Shown: positions 1-5,726 of the stretch, piece after piece
How positions within the stretch are numbered: the stretch's first letter is position 1
Layout of the letters: the number at the start of each line of letters is the position of its first letter
Origin: Spirochaetia bacterium
GTDB lineage: Bacteria; Spirochaetota; Spirochaetia; Sphaerochaetales; Sphaerochaetaceae
Assembly: GCA_900769955.1 (NCBI GenBank)
Contig: CAAGIP010000149.1
Span: 1-5,726 of the forward strand
Length of the DNA stretch: 5,726 nt
Direction of reading: 5' to 3'
Notes under the pieces: generated by a model
Databases searched by the model: none
Told to the model about the DNA's origin: nothing
The model's input: the letters and a program-made list of their open reading frames with translations, nothing else
Program-made: the position numbers and the translations under genes

Positions 1-1157
1 ACCGTGACGATACCGCCTGTCGTGACCTTTCCCATTCTGGGATCCCTCTTGCATATTGCCATGATCTTATCGATTATCTCGGGATCGGATGTGGCGACAG
101 TCGCACTCATCCAGTTGGTGGCTTCGGTGTCGGAGCAGAAGGCATCGGGGTTACCGTACTCACCGTTCTCAGCCTGGGATGCGATGCGCTTCCACATGTC
201 CCATGATTCACCGCAGCCTGCCACTACCTTTGAAAGATCGGGGGCGTGGTCCTGGTCCCCGTAGCATGACGTGTCGGTGCAGCATCCGTTCGTGATGAAG
301 ACAAGATCATCCTCAGCAAGTTCGATCGATTCTTCCTTTCCATCCTTTATGAAGTCAATTCTTCTGGCGACTCTTTTCCCGTCTTCCTTTCTGATGACAA
401 CGTTTCTGACATCGATTCCGAACTCAATCTTAACGCCTCCGTCCTCAAGGTACTTAACCAGGGGCAGGATCATCGACTCATACTGGTTATACTTTGTGAA
501 TCTCAGGGCAGTGAAGTCGGGAAGTCCGTCGATATGGTGTACATAACGGCAGAGGTACCTCTTCATCTCCAGTGCTGATGCCCACTTCTGGAAGGCGAAC
601 ATAGTCTGCCAGTAGAGCCAGAAGTTGGTCTCGAAGAACGAAGGCGGAAGCACGTCCGAGATCTTTTTGCCTTCAAGGTCCTTTTCAGGGGTGATGAAGA
701 GCTTTGAAAGAGCCATTGCAGAAGCCTTGTCCAGTGAAAAGAGCTTATCTGTGTGTGCATCCTCACCGCAGTTCACGGTTGCACGGCAGAGTGAGTAGTT
801 GGGATCCTTCTTGTTGAGCCAGTAGTACTCATCGAGCACGCTTTCACCCGGATGTTCGATCGAGGGCACCGAGCGGTACATGTCCCACATGCACTCGAAA
901 TGGTTGTCCATCTCACGTCCGCCCCTCATGTAAAAGCCCTTTGTGACATCCTTTCGGCCGTCACAGCTTCCGCCTGCAAGCTCGAGTTTCTCCAGTACGT
1001 GAATGTGCTCTCCCTTAAGCTGACCGTCCCTTAAAAGGTAGAATGCAGCTGAAAGTCCTGCCAGTCCCGTTCCGATAATATATGCGGACTTCCTGTCCGC
1101 ACCTTCCGGCTTCTCCGGTCTTGCGTAAGCTTCATAGTTTCCTGCTGAATAATACAT
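1..1157 (-). CDS. ohyA: Oleate hydratase (MCRA family, FAD-dependent), C-terminus cut by window edge
   Basis: This gene encodes a flavoprotein that hydrates the cis-9 double bond of free unsaturated fatty acids, such as oleate to 10-hydroxystearate. It is a soluble, membrane-associating enzyme often tied to fatty-acid detoxification. Seen: 385 uninterrupted codons from ATG at 1157. The FAD-binding Rossmann motif GTGLAGLSAA lies at residues 29-38, with the acidic end of strand 2 near E56 and AGGS at 61-64. The family hallmark RGGREMDNHFE is at 78-88. E82 and Y201 fall at exactly the numbering of the catalytic/FAD-loop Glu and substrate-site Tyr of the S. aureus enzyme (recalled from the literature). 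NGCCTDTS at 290-297 is also family-typical. Residue 84 is Asp where relatives I recall have Glu, a mild change. The family is about 570-650 residues, so roughly the last third lies outside the window. The start is fixed by GGAGG eight bases upstream. A TetR regulator gene lies 142 bases upstream on the same strand. Family assignment is near certain; substrate preference is inferred. Confidence 0.97.
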   Translation of the reverse strand, partial: MYYSAGNYEAYARPEKPEGADRKSAYIIGTGLAGLSAAFYLLRDGQLKGEHIHVLEKLELAGGSCDGRKDVTKGFYMRGGREMDNHFECMWDMYRSVPSIEHPGESVLDEYYWLNKKDPNYSLCRATVNCGEDAHTDKLFSLDKASAMALSKLFITPEKDLEGKKISDVLPPSFFETNFWLYWQTMFAFQKWASALEMKRYLCRYVHHIDGLPDFTALRFTKYNQYESMILPLVKYLEDGGVKIEFGIDVRNVVIRKEDGKRVARRIDFIKDGKEESIELAEDDLVFITNGCCTDTSCYGDQDHAPDLSKVVAGCGESWDMWKRIASQAENGEYGNPDAFCSDTEATNWMSATVATSDPEIIDKIMAICKRDPRMGKVTTGGIVT

Positions 1158-1165
1158 ATTTTAAT

Positions 1166-1170
1166 CCTCC
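1166..1170 (-). promoter_or_regulatory. Ribosome-binding site of the oleate hydratase gene
   Basis: On the minus strand this reads GGAGG, a perfect Shine-Dalgarno core, with eight bases before the ATG at 1157. It decides the start and suggests efficient translation. It sits only four bases downstream (in the direction of transcription) of the inverted repeat at 1175-1200, so that repeat would lie in or next to the 5' leader. Confidence 0.9.
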
Positions 1171-1174
1171 GTGG

Positions 1175-1200
1175 TTTATCTTTGATGACCAAAAGATAAA
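1175..1200. promoter_or_regulatory. Perfect 9+9 bp inverted repeat upstream of oleate hydratase, candidate operator
   Basis: The arms TTTATCTTT (1175-1183) and AAAGATAAA (1192-1200) are perfect reverse complements separated by the eight bases GATGACCA, giving a 26-bp dyad. The size and symmetry suit a dimeric TetR-family repressor, and the site lies directly upstream of the oleate hydratase ribosome-binding site. Binding here would block transcription of the hydratase. The arms are AT-rich and no U-tract follows, so it is not a typical intrinsic terminator for the upstream regulator gene. A weak RNA stem in the leader is an alternative reading. That the neighbouring TetR protein binds it is inference. 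Confidence 0.5.
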
Positions 1201-1232
1201 GTGCGGGAAGAAAAATAAATATGAGCAGAATC

Positions 1233-1245
1233 CATACCGTGTATG
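1233..1245. repeat. Short inverted repeat between the regulator and oleate hydratase genes
   Basis: CATAC (1233-1237) and GTATG (1241-1245) form a 13-base dyad around a three-base centre CGT. It lies in the 142-base gap between the TetR gene and oleate hydratase, about 33 bases upstream of the larger inverted repeat. It could be a second protein-binding site or chance; five-base arms are weak evidence. I see no convincing -35/-10 pair elsewhere in this gap and no terminator after the regulator gene, so read-through from the regulator into the hydratase is possible. Confidence 0.2.
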
Positions 1246-1299
1246 ATTATCGTACAGGTGATGTGAAGTGGGGTTCTATGCGACAGAAAGGATCGTTTG

Positions 1300-1872
1300 T
1301 CAGATTTTCCCCACTGCCGCGTTTGAAAGTGCCTTTTCCATCGTGCCGTGTATGATGGAGTCGAGCTTTGACACAATTTCCTCTGATGACATTTCCATGC
1401 CTCTGTCTATCCAGTCAAGGACTATGCCCACAAGGGAATACTTGAAGAAGTTTGCTATAAAATCAATGTCATCATCCCTGACCGTGAGGCTTAGAGCATG
1501 CGCCTTTTCCTTCACGACATCGGTCAAAAGTCCCAGTGTCACGCTGTAGAGATATTCGGTGATATACTCTCTCGGTGCATGGTGGTAGATATTCATGATA
1601 AATACCCTGTCCTGTTCTATCGTCCTGAATACGGCAAGATACCCCTTCTGCCAGGTATCGTATGTCTTATTGCCCTTTATCAGCTTCTCGGCATCGGAAA
1701 TGAGTGTCCACCTGACAAGATCGATTATGTCCTGAAAGTGGTAGTAGAAGGTCTGACGGTTGATGCCGCATCTGTCGGCAATGTCCTGTATCGTGATTTT
1801 ATTCAGAGGTTTTTCCTGAACGAGCTCCTTGAGCGCCCAGGAAATCGCCATCTTAGTAGTGCTGCTGCTCAT
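1300..1872 (-). CDS. TetR/AcrR-family transcriptional regulator, DhaS-like
   Basis: This encodes a 190-residue dimeric DNA-binding regulator, a normal length for the family. Seen: an N-terminal TetR domain at about 8-55, with the helix-turn-helix around 27-46 (ITIQDIADRCGINRQTFYYHF), the turn at C35-G36-I37 and the strongly typical recognition stretch RQTFYYHF. The C-terminal ligand and dimer region (about 75-185) contains YSLVGIVLDWIDRGM near 145-159, the pattern of the DhaS-like TetR subgroup. ATG at 1872 is the only possible start: the frame upstream has no other start codon before a stop near 1906, and the usual MSSS..TK opening of this subgroup is intact. Its ribosome-binding site is poor: the nearest AGGA is 19 bases away. 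It lies 142 bases upstream of oleate hydratase on the same strand and is divergent from the kinase. Inference: it senses a fatty acid or related ligand and controls the hydratase and perhaps itself. A DhaS-type co-activator role in dihydroxyacetone metabolism is not suggested, as no dha gene is seen. Confidence 0.93.
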   Translation of the reverse strand: MSSSTTKMAISWALKELVQEKPLNKITIQDIADRCGINRQTFYYHFQDIIDLVRWTLISDAEKLIKGNKTYDTWQKGYLAVFRTIEQDRVFIMNIYHHAPREYITEYLYSVTLGLLTDVVKEKAHALSLTVRDDDIDFIANFFKYSLVGIVLDWIDRGMEMSSEEIVSKLDSIIHGTMEKALSNAAVGKI

Positions 1873-1875
1873 GAA

Positions 1876-1892
1876 ATAATAATTTATATTAT
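1876..1892. repeat. AT-rich dyad just upstream of the TetR gene
   Basis: ATAATA (1876-1881) and TATTAT (1887-1892) are perfect reverse complements around ATTTA. The dyad begins three bases upstream of the regulator's start codon, where a ribosome-binding site would normally be. It may be an autoregulatory binding site or part of a promoter -10 region, but such low-complexity AT dyads arise easily by chance. Confidence 0.2.
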
Positions 1893-1925
1893 CCTGTCGT
1901 GATTGTCATGTTTTTTTTACCTGAG

Positions 1926-1954
1926 GCCATAAGTTACAATTGAACTAATGCCAA
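1926..1954 (-). promoter_or_regulatory. Candidate promoter of the TetR gene
   Basis: On the minus strand TTGGCA (1954-1949) matches the sigma-70/A -35 consensus at five of six bases. Seventeen bases later TATGGC (1931-1926) is a poor -10. This would give a leader of roughly 45 bases containing an A8 tract (1918-1911). A competing pair, ATGACA (1909-1904) with the TATAAA-like sequence near 1888-1883, has a good -35 and -10 but only 15 bases of spacing and almost no leader. I cannot decide between them. Confidence 0.25.
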
Positions 1955-2041
1955 TTTTCATTTTCTGTCATAAGATTTGTTTCAAATTGATGATATATGT
2001 GATATGTGCACATTTTTGGATTGCGAAACATATGACTTATG
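1928..2041. promoter_or_regulatory. Three scattered copies of CATAAG in the divergent region
   Basis: CATAAGT occurs at 1928-1934, CATAAG at 1969-1974 (within TCATAAG, 1968-1974), and the inverse ACTTATG at 2035-2041. The first overlaps the -10 candidate of the regulator and the last overlaps the -10 candidate of the kinase. This is where half-sites for a protein acting on both divergent promoters would lie. The motif is short and AT-rich, so chance is a real alternative. Confidence 0.2.
1995..2013. repeat. Tandem ATATGTG heptamer joined to a 10-bp palindrome
   Basis: ATATGTG is repeated exactly at 1995-2001 and 2002-2008 and is followed by CACAT, so that ATGTGCACAT at 2004-2013 is a perfect palindrome. 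The cluster lies just upstream of the candidate -35 of the kinase gene, a usual position for an activator site or an upstream repressor site. No regulator can be named from the sequence. Confidence 0.3.
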
Positions 2042-2043
2042 AT
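2016..2043 (+). promoter_or_regulatory. Candidate promoter of the hybrid kinase gene
   Basis: TATGAT (2038-2043) is a five-of-six match to the -10 consensus. TTGGAT (2016-2021), sixteen bases upstream, keeps the TTG of the -35 but little else. Transcription would start near 2050, leaving a leader of about 20 bases that contains the ribosome-binding site. The weak -35 would fit a promoter needing an activator, but this is inference. Confidence 0.35.
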
Positions 2044-2057
2044 ACATACTAAACATT

Positions 2058-2063
2058 AAGGGG
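2058..2063 (+). promoter_or_regulatory. Ribosome-binding site of the hybrid kinase, supporting a GTG start
   Basis: AAGGGG lies seven bases before GTG at 2071. An in-frame TAA at 2050-2052 excludes any earlier start, and there is no ATG near the right distance, so the start codon is GTG. Confidence 0.85.
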
Positions 2064-2070
2064 TGTTATC

Positions 2071-5000
2071 GTGAGTTCATCAGACATTTCAGACACTAAG
2101 CAGGAAAGCTCGATAAGATACTATCTCCGTGATCTTCTGGACAGGACAAGGGAAGAGAGGAGTGTTGATCTGATTCTTGCGGACATCGGCAGCCATTACG
2201 ATGCCGACAGATCATACATCTTCGAGACCGATCCCGGAAGAACGTGCTGGAGCAACACATATGAGTGGTGCAGGGAAGGGGTGAGCAGCGAGAAGGATAA
2301 CCTTCAGAACATTCCGTTCGACGGCCTTGAATGCTGGTTCGAGGCATTTGAAAAAAAAGGTGAGTTCTACATTTCATCACTTGCCGATGATTACACTCCG
2401 GACTCCATGACCTATAAAATACTTGAGCCTCAGGGAATAACATCCCTGATGGCGGCACCGATCATAGTCAACGGGAACGTTACGGGCTTTCTCGGTGTCG
2501 ACAACCCAAAGCTTCACACCGATGAACTTCTGCTTTTACAGGTAATTGCCTCATCCCTTTACGGGGAAGTGCTTACAAAGCGCCAGATGGACACAAGTCT
2601 CAGGGAAAGGATGCACATCATCCAGTCGATGAGCGAGATCTACACATCCGTATACAGCATAGACATTAGGACGGGAAGGTTTTCAGAACTTTCTTCGGCA
2701 GCAGCGGTAAACGTACACATCGGGACTGAAGGCATTGCTCAGGAAAGACTGAATTATTTCTGTCATCATATGATGAGGGAAGATTTCACCGAAGAACTGT
2801 TATCATTTGTTGATCTTTCAACGCTCGATGAACGGCTTCGGGGCAGGAAGATTATAACCAAGGACTACATCAGTACCGTCAGACTTTCTGCTGAGCACAC
2901 CGGTGCCGACTGGACTCAGTGCTGCTTCATTGAAAACATCCGTGATGATGATGGACGCCTTGTTTCAGTCATCTTCGCGACCAAATCGATACAGCAGGAC
3001 AAAAGGAAGGAACTTGACTACCAGGCTCAGCTGGAAGAGAAGAACAGGGAGCTTCAGCGGCTGCTGGAAACGGAAAAGCACAACACTGACATAATAGGGT
3101 CACTCAGCAACATCTTCTACCGCCTTTACTGCATCGACCTTAACACCATGATGTGTCAGGAAGTAATATCCGTTGATACGACGCATCATCTTTACATGAA
3201 CTCGTGTGATGTGCACTCCGTTGTCAATTCAGTCGTGCATGAGCTTGCATCCGATGATGCCTCGGCTGAGCTTGCATTCTTCACCGATCCCGGGACAATG
3301 AACATCAGGCTTGCAGGGGAGCGCTCGGTCGTATGCGAGTTTGCCGACAGAAGGGGCGGTTGGTCACGGTGCACACTGCTTCCCGTTGAGCGCACGGCTG
3401 AAGGGTGTAATGTCAGGATCCTGATGGGCTTCAGGGACATAACCAATGAAAAGGCGATGGTGCTGAAGCAGGATGCCCTCATCGCGGCACTTGCCAGATC
3501 GTATCAGAATGTTTATGTCATTGACGGAGCAACGGGGGAAGCGGTTTCATACAGAATGGACAGGGTAATGATGGACCGCTATGGTCAGAAGTTTGCCGTA
3601 GGAGACTATGCTGACAATATCCGAGCCTATGTGAATGGGGACGTATACCCGGATGACAGATATCTTTTTGATGGTGTTATGAATCCAGCTTCCGTAAGGG
3701 AAATCCTCCGTGATGCCACTCAGTACTCATTCACCTACAGGGTAATGAGATATGGGGAAGTGAGGTATTATCAGTGCCAGATAGTCAGGGCTTCGGATGG
3801 AAGCAGTGATTTCATTGCCGCTTTCAAAGACATTGACAGGGAGAGGCGCGCAGAGATCGCCCAGCAGGAGAAACTGGAGCGTATCAACAGGGAGCTGAAA
3901 AGCGAGATGGCCATATCAATGGTTCTCAGCAACGAATACCACAGCCTTTTCAGGATCGATGCCGAAACCGGTGAACTGTCCCTTCACCGCACCGACGGGG
4001 AGGGATTAAGCCGAAGCCTTCTTGATTCCATGATAAGTTCCCATGATTACGGAAAGATAATAACGACTTACATAGATACGATGGTAATACCTGAGGACAG
4101 GGAAAGGCTGAAACTTTCAAGTACTCTTGAGACACTGAAGAAAGCAGTTCCCGATGTAGGTCTTTTCAAGCAGGGCTACAGAAGGGTCTATGAAGGACAG
4201 GTTGAGTACTATGAGATGAACGTTGCCAGGTCGGTGGATGAGGATGGACACGTGACGTTCGTAATGGGAATCCGTGACGTTGATGCCGAAACACGGCGTC
4301 AGCTTGCCGTGTCAGAGGAGATGGAAAACCAGCGGGAGATCTCTCAGGGCCTTGCCAGTGAGTACTACTCGGTTCTTCTTGTTGACCCTGTCCGTGATAC
4401 CGTGAAGGTTTACCGCGCAGAGGAAGAGCACGGCCGCTCGATTGCATCGGTGTTTGCGGAAATGCGCTACCGCTGGAGCCCCGGACTTAAGGAATATGTG
4501 AAGAACGTTACTCCCGAGAGCGCTGAGGAACTCATCAGAAAGCTTTCTCCCGGTTACCTGCTGACCCATGATGAGGATTATTCCTTCACATATGAGATGA
4601 TGACTGATGATGGCAGCGTATTCATTCAGGCACGTGTTTCCTTCGTTACCAGGATGAGCGGTGAACATGTGGTTGTTGTCGGAACGAGAAACGTCGATGA
4701 CATAGTGAAAAAGGAAAGGGAACAGGAAGCAGCCCTAAGGGCTGCATATGATGTGGCAGAGGCTGCGAACAAGGCAAAGACAGACTTCCTTTCAAACATG
4801 AGTCACGACATCAGAACCCCGATGAACGGAATCATCGGCATGACCGCCATTGCTGCCGCGCACATCGATGACAGGGACAGGGTCCTTGATGCGCTTGGAA
4901 AGATCACGCTGGCAAGCAGACACCTGTTAAGTCTGATAAACGAAGTGCTTGACATGAGCAAGATCGAATCGGGAAAGGTCGATCTTGCAGAGGAGGAATT

Positions 5001-5726
5001 CAACATCTCCGATCTCATCGATAACCTGATCGCGATGAACTCATCCCTCTTAAGTCAGCATTCCCATGAGCTTAAGGTAAACATCAGCGATGTCACCCAT
5101 GAGGATGTCATCGGTGACAGCTTCCGCCTGCAGAAGGTATTTTCAAACCTTATGAGCAATGCTGTGAAGTTCACGCCTGACGGAGGAAAGATCACGATAA
5201 CGATTACGGAACGTCCCTCAGGACAGGTCAATGCAGGCTGCTATGAGTTTGTCTTTGAGGATACTGGAATCGGAATGAATCCCGAGTTCATCTCCCATAT
5301 CTTCGATCCCTTTGCAAGGGCAGAGGACGGGAGAGTGTCCAGAATTCAGGGTACGGGGCTTGGCATGACGATAAGCCGGAACATCGTGAGGATGATGGGA
5401 GGGGACATCAGGGTTGAAAGCGAGCTCAACAGGGGCTCGAGGTTCATTGTGACCGTATATCTCAGGCTTCAGGACTGTGCTGAGCTCGATTCATCCTGGT
5501 TTGCCGATCTCAATATACTTGCAGTCGACGATGATGAAGTATCCCTTGAGTCATGCATGGCCACGCTTAATGATATAGGAATGAAGGCAGAGGCTGCCCA
5601 GTCAGGCAGGACGGCCGTTGAAATGGTTGTTAAGCGCCATGAGGCCAACGATGATTACTTTGCATGCATAATCGACTGGAAGATGCCTGACATGAACGGC
5701 ATTGAGACGACGCGTGAGATAAGAAG
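2071..5726 (+). CDS. Soluble hybrid sensor histidine kinase/response regulator, GAF-PASx5-HisKA-HATPase-REC, 3' end cut by window edge
   Basis: This kinase autophosphorylates on His and passes the phosphate to its own receiver domain. Seen: 1,218 open codons from GTG. A GAF-like domain spans about 17-168, with the typical end APIIVNGNVTGFLGVDNP (129-146). Five PAS-like units follow at about 183-315, 344-465, 471-600, 612-745 and 755-885, joined by charged helical linkers (for example 311-340, 588-612 and 880-905). HisKA has NMSHDIRTPMNG with phospho-acceptor H912. HATPase_c has the N box around N1030 (SNLMSNAVKFT), G1 DTGIGM (1064-1069), F box FDPF (1078-1081) and G2 GTGLGM (1094-1099). The receiver starts near 1148, with acidic D1153-D1154 and phospho-acceptor D1202 in IIDWKMPDMNG, and is cut about halfway. 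No signal peptide or membrane helix is visible, so it should sense cytoplasmic signals. The H box has Asp after the His instead of Glu, as in many clostridial hybrid kinases. It is divergent from the TetR gene. The ligand is unknown, and further REC or Hpt domains may follow. Confidence 0.95.
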   Translation, partial: MSSSDISDTKQESSIRYYLRDLLDRTREERSVDLILADIGSHYDADRSYIFETDPGRTCWSNTYEWCREGVSSEKDNLQNIPFDGLECWFEAFEKKGEFYISSLADDYTPDSMTYKILEPQGITSLMAAPIIVNGNVTGFLGVDNPKLHTDELLLLQVIASSLYGEVLTKRQMDTSLRERMHIIQSMSEIYTSVYSIDIRTGRFSELSSAAAVNVHIGTEGIAQERLNYFCHHMMREDFTEELLSFVDLSTLDERLRGRKIITKDYISTVRLSAEHTGADWTQCCFIENIRDDDGRLVSVIFATKSIQQDKRKELDYQAQLEEKNRELQRLLETEKHNTDIIGSLSNIFYRLYCIDLNTMMCQEVISVDTTHHLYMNSCDVHSVVNSVVHELASDDASAELAFFTDPGTMNIRLAGERSVVCEFADRRGGWSRCTLLPVERTAEGCNVRILMGFRDITNEKAMVLKQDALIAALARSYQNVYVIDGATGEAVSYRMDRVMMDRYGQKFAVGDYADNIRAYVNGDVYPDDRYLFDGVMNPASVREILRDATQYSFTYRVMRYGEVRYYQCQIVRASDGSSDFIAAFKDIDRERRAEIAQQEKLERINRELKSEMAISMVLSNEYHSLFRIDAETGELSLHRTDGEGLSRSLLDSMISSHDYGKIITTYIDTMVIPEDRERLKLSSTLETLKKAVPDVGLFKQGYRRVYEGQVEYYEMNVARSVDEDGHVTFVMGIRDVDAETRRQLAVSEEMENQREISQGLASEYYSVLLVDPVRDTVKVYRAEEEHGRSIASVFAEMRYRWSPGLKEYVKNVTPESAEELIRKLSPGYLLTHDEDYSFTYEMMTDDGSVFIQARVSFVTRMSGEHVVVVGTRNVDDIVKKEREQEAALRAAYDVAEAANKAKTDFLSNMSHDIRTPMNGIIGMTAIAAAHIDDRDRVLDALGKITLASRHLLSLINEVLDMSKIESGKVDLAEEEFNISDLIDNLIAMNSSLLSQHSHELKVNISDVTHEDVIGDSFRLQKVFSNLMSNAVKFTPDGGKITITITERPSGQVNAGCYEFVFEDTGIGMNPEFISHIFDPFARAEDGRVSRIQGTGLGMTISRNIVRMMGGDIRVESELNRGSRFIVTVYLRLQDCAELDSSWFADLNILAVDDDEVSLESCMATLNDIGMKAEAAQSGRTAVEMVVKRHEANDDYFACIIDWKMPDMNGIETTREIR
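2617..4725 (+). repeat. Five diverged tandem PAS-like sensor units within the kinase
   Basis: Each unit opens with a recognisable signature of the form (S/A/G)-(L/M)-(S/A)-x-x-(Y/F)-x-x-(V/L)-hydrophobic-x-(I/V)-D. The copies are SMSEIYTSVYSID (186-198), SLSNIFYRLYCID (344-356), ALARSYQNVYVID (473-485), VLSNEYHSLFRID (618-630) and GLASEYYSVLLVD (760-772). The Asp residues are 158, 129, 145 and 142 residues apart. Units 2-4 end in a beta-strand plus (F/I)(R/K)D(I/V), with the Asp at 456, 587 and 736; unit 5 ends in TRNVDD (D876) and unit 1 in FATKSIQQ (303-309). The Asp and the strand before the helical linker match the last PAS strand and DIT-type exit motif. Copies are so diverged that DNA repeats are not visible, so the duplication is old. 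PAS identity comes from pattern, not from a profile search. Confidence 0.7.

Noticed and set aside
4..546. Several plus-strand open frames at the left end
   Set aside because: All are antisense to the oleate hydratase frame, which is continuous and carries family motifs throughout.
1175..1200. The inverted repeat as a terminator for the TetR gene
   Set aside because: The arms are seven-ninths A/T, the loop is long, no U-tract follows, and it lies over 100 bases beyond the stop codon and right at the next gene's ribosome-binding site.
1498..1902. Plus-strand open frame of 134 codons opposite the TetR gene
   Set aside because: It lies almost wholly antisense to a clearly recognisable TetR gene, has no recognisable domain, and shows no good ribosome-binding site. 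It is a shadow of the real gene.
1911..1918. T8 run as a possible intrinsic terminator on the plus strand
   Set aside because: There is no GC-rich hairpin before it and no plus-strand gene ends here; it is better read as an A-tract in the regulator's upstream region.
4166..4668. Two overlapping minus-strand open frames opposite the kinase
   Set aside because: They are antisense to PAS-like units 4-5 of a continuous, well-supported coding frame and have composition typical of reverse-frame translation.
4801..4836. Asp instead of Glu after the phospho-acceptor His as a sign of a dead kinase
   Set aside because: The SHDIRTP form is common in active clostridial hybrid kinases, and all N, G1, F and G2 boxes are intact.

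Overview
The window holds three genes: a partial oleate hydratase gene and a TetR-family regulator on the minus strand, and, divergently on the plus strand, the first 1,218 codons of a very large hybrid sensor histidine kinase. Both outer genes run off the window edges. There are no RNA genes, mobile elements or CRISPR arrays that I can support. The source is most likely a mid-GC member of the Bacillota, probably an anaerobic clostridial lineage. The reasons are strong GGAGG/AAGGGG ribosome-binding sites, a DhaS-like TetR protein, heavy use of AGG/AGA for arginine in both long genes, and a soluble kinase of the 'SHDIRTPMNG ... DWKMPDMNG' style common in gut and rumen Clostridia. This placement is an inference; no marker gene is present.

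Layout: positions 1-1157 (minus) encode the N-terminal 385 residues of an FAD-dependent oleate hydratase, with the Rossmann motif and the residues corresponding to E82 and Y201 of the Staphylococcus aureus enzyme. A 142-base gap (1158-1299) carries its ribosome-binding site and a perfect 9+9 inverted repeat at 1175-1200. Positions 1300-1872 (minus) encode a complete 190-residue TetR-type regulator. The 198-base AT-rich divergent region 1873-2070 contains weak promoter candidates and several short dyads and direct repeats. From a GTG at 2071 the plus strand encodes a cytosolic GAF - (PAS-like)x5 - HisKA - HATPase_c - REC kinase whose receiver domain is cut at the window end.

How the genes may work together: oleate hydratase adds water to the cis-9 double bond of unsaturated fatty acids, a detoxification reaction in many Gram-positive bacteria. 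The TetR protein is encoded just upstream on the same strand and is the natural candidate for sensing a fatty acid and controlling the hydratase, itself, or both, possibly through the inverted repeat. The kinase shares the divergent control region with the regulator, so joint regulation is possible, but nothing in the sequence proves a functional link. The most notable structural observation is that the kinase sensor region consists of five diverged tandem copies of one PAS-like unit, each about 130-158 residues apart and each opening with the same short signature.
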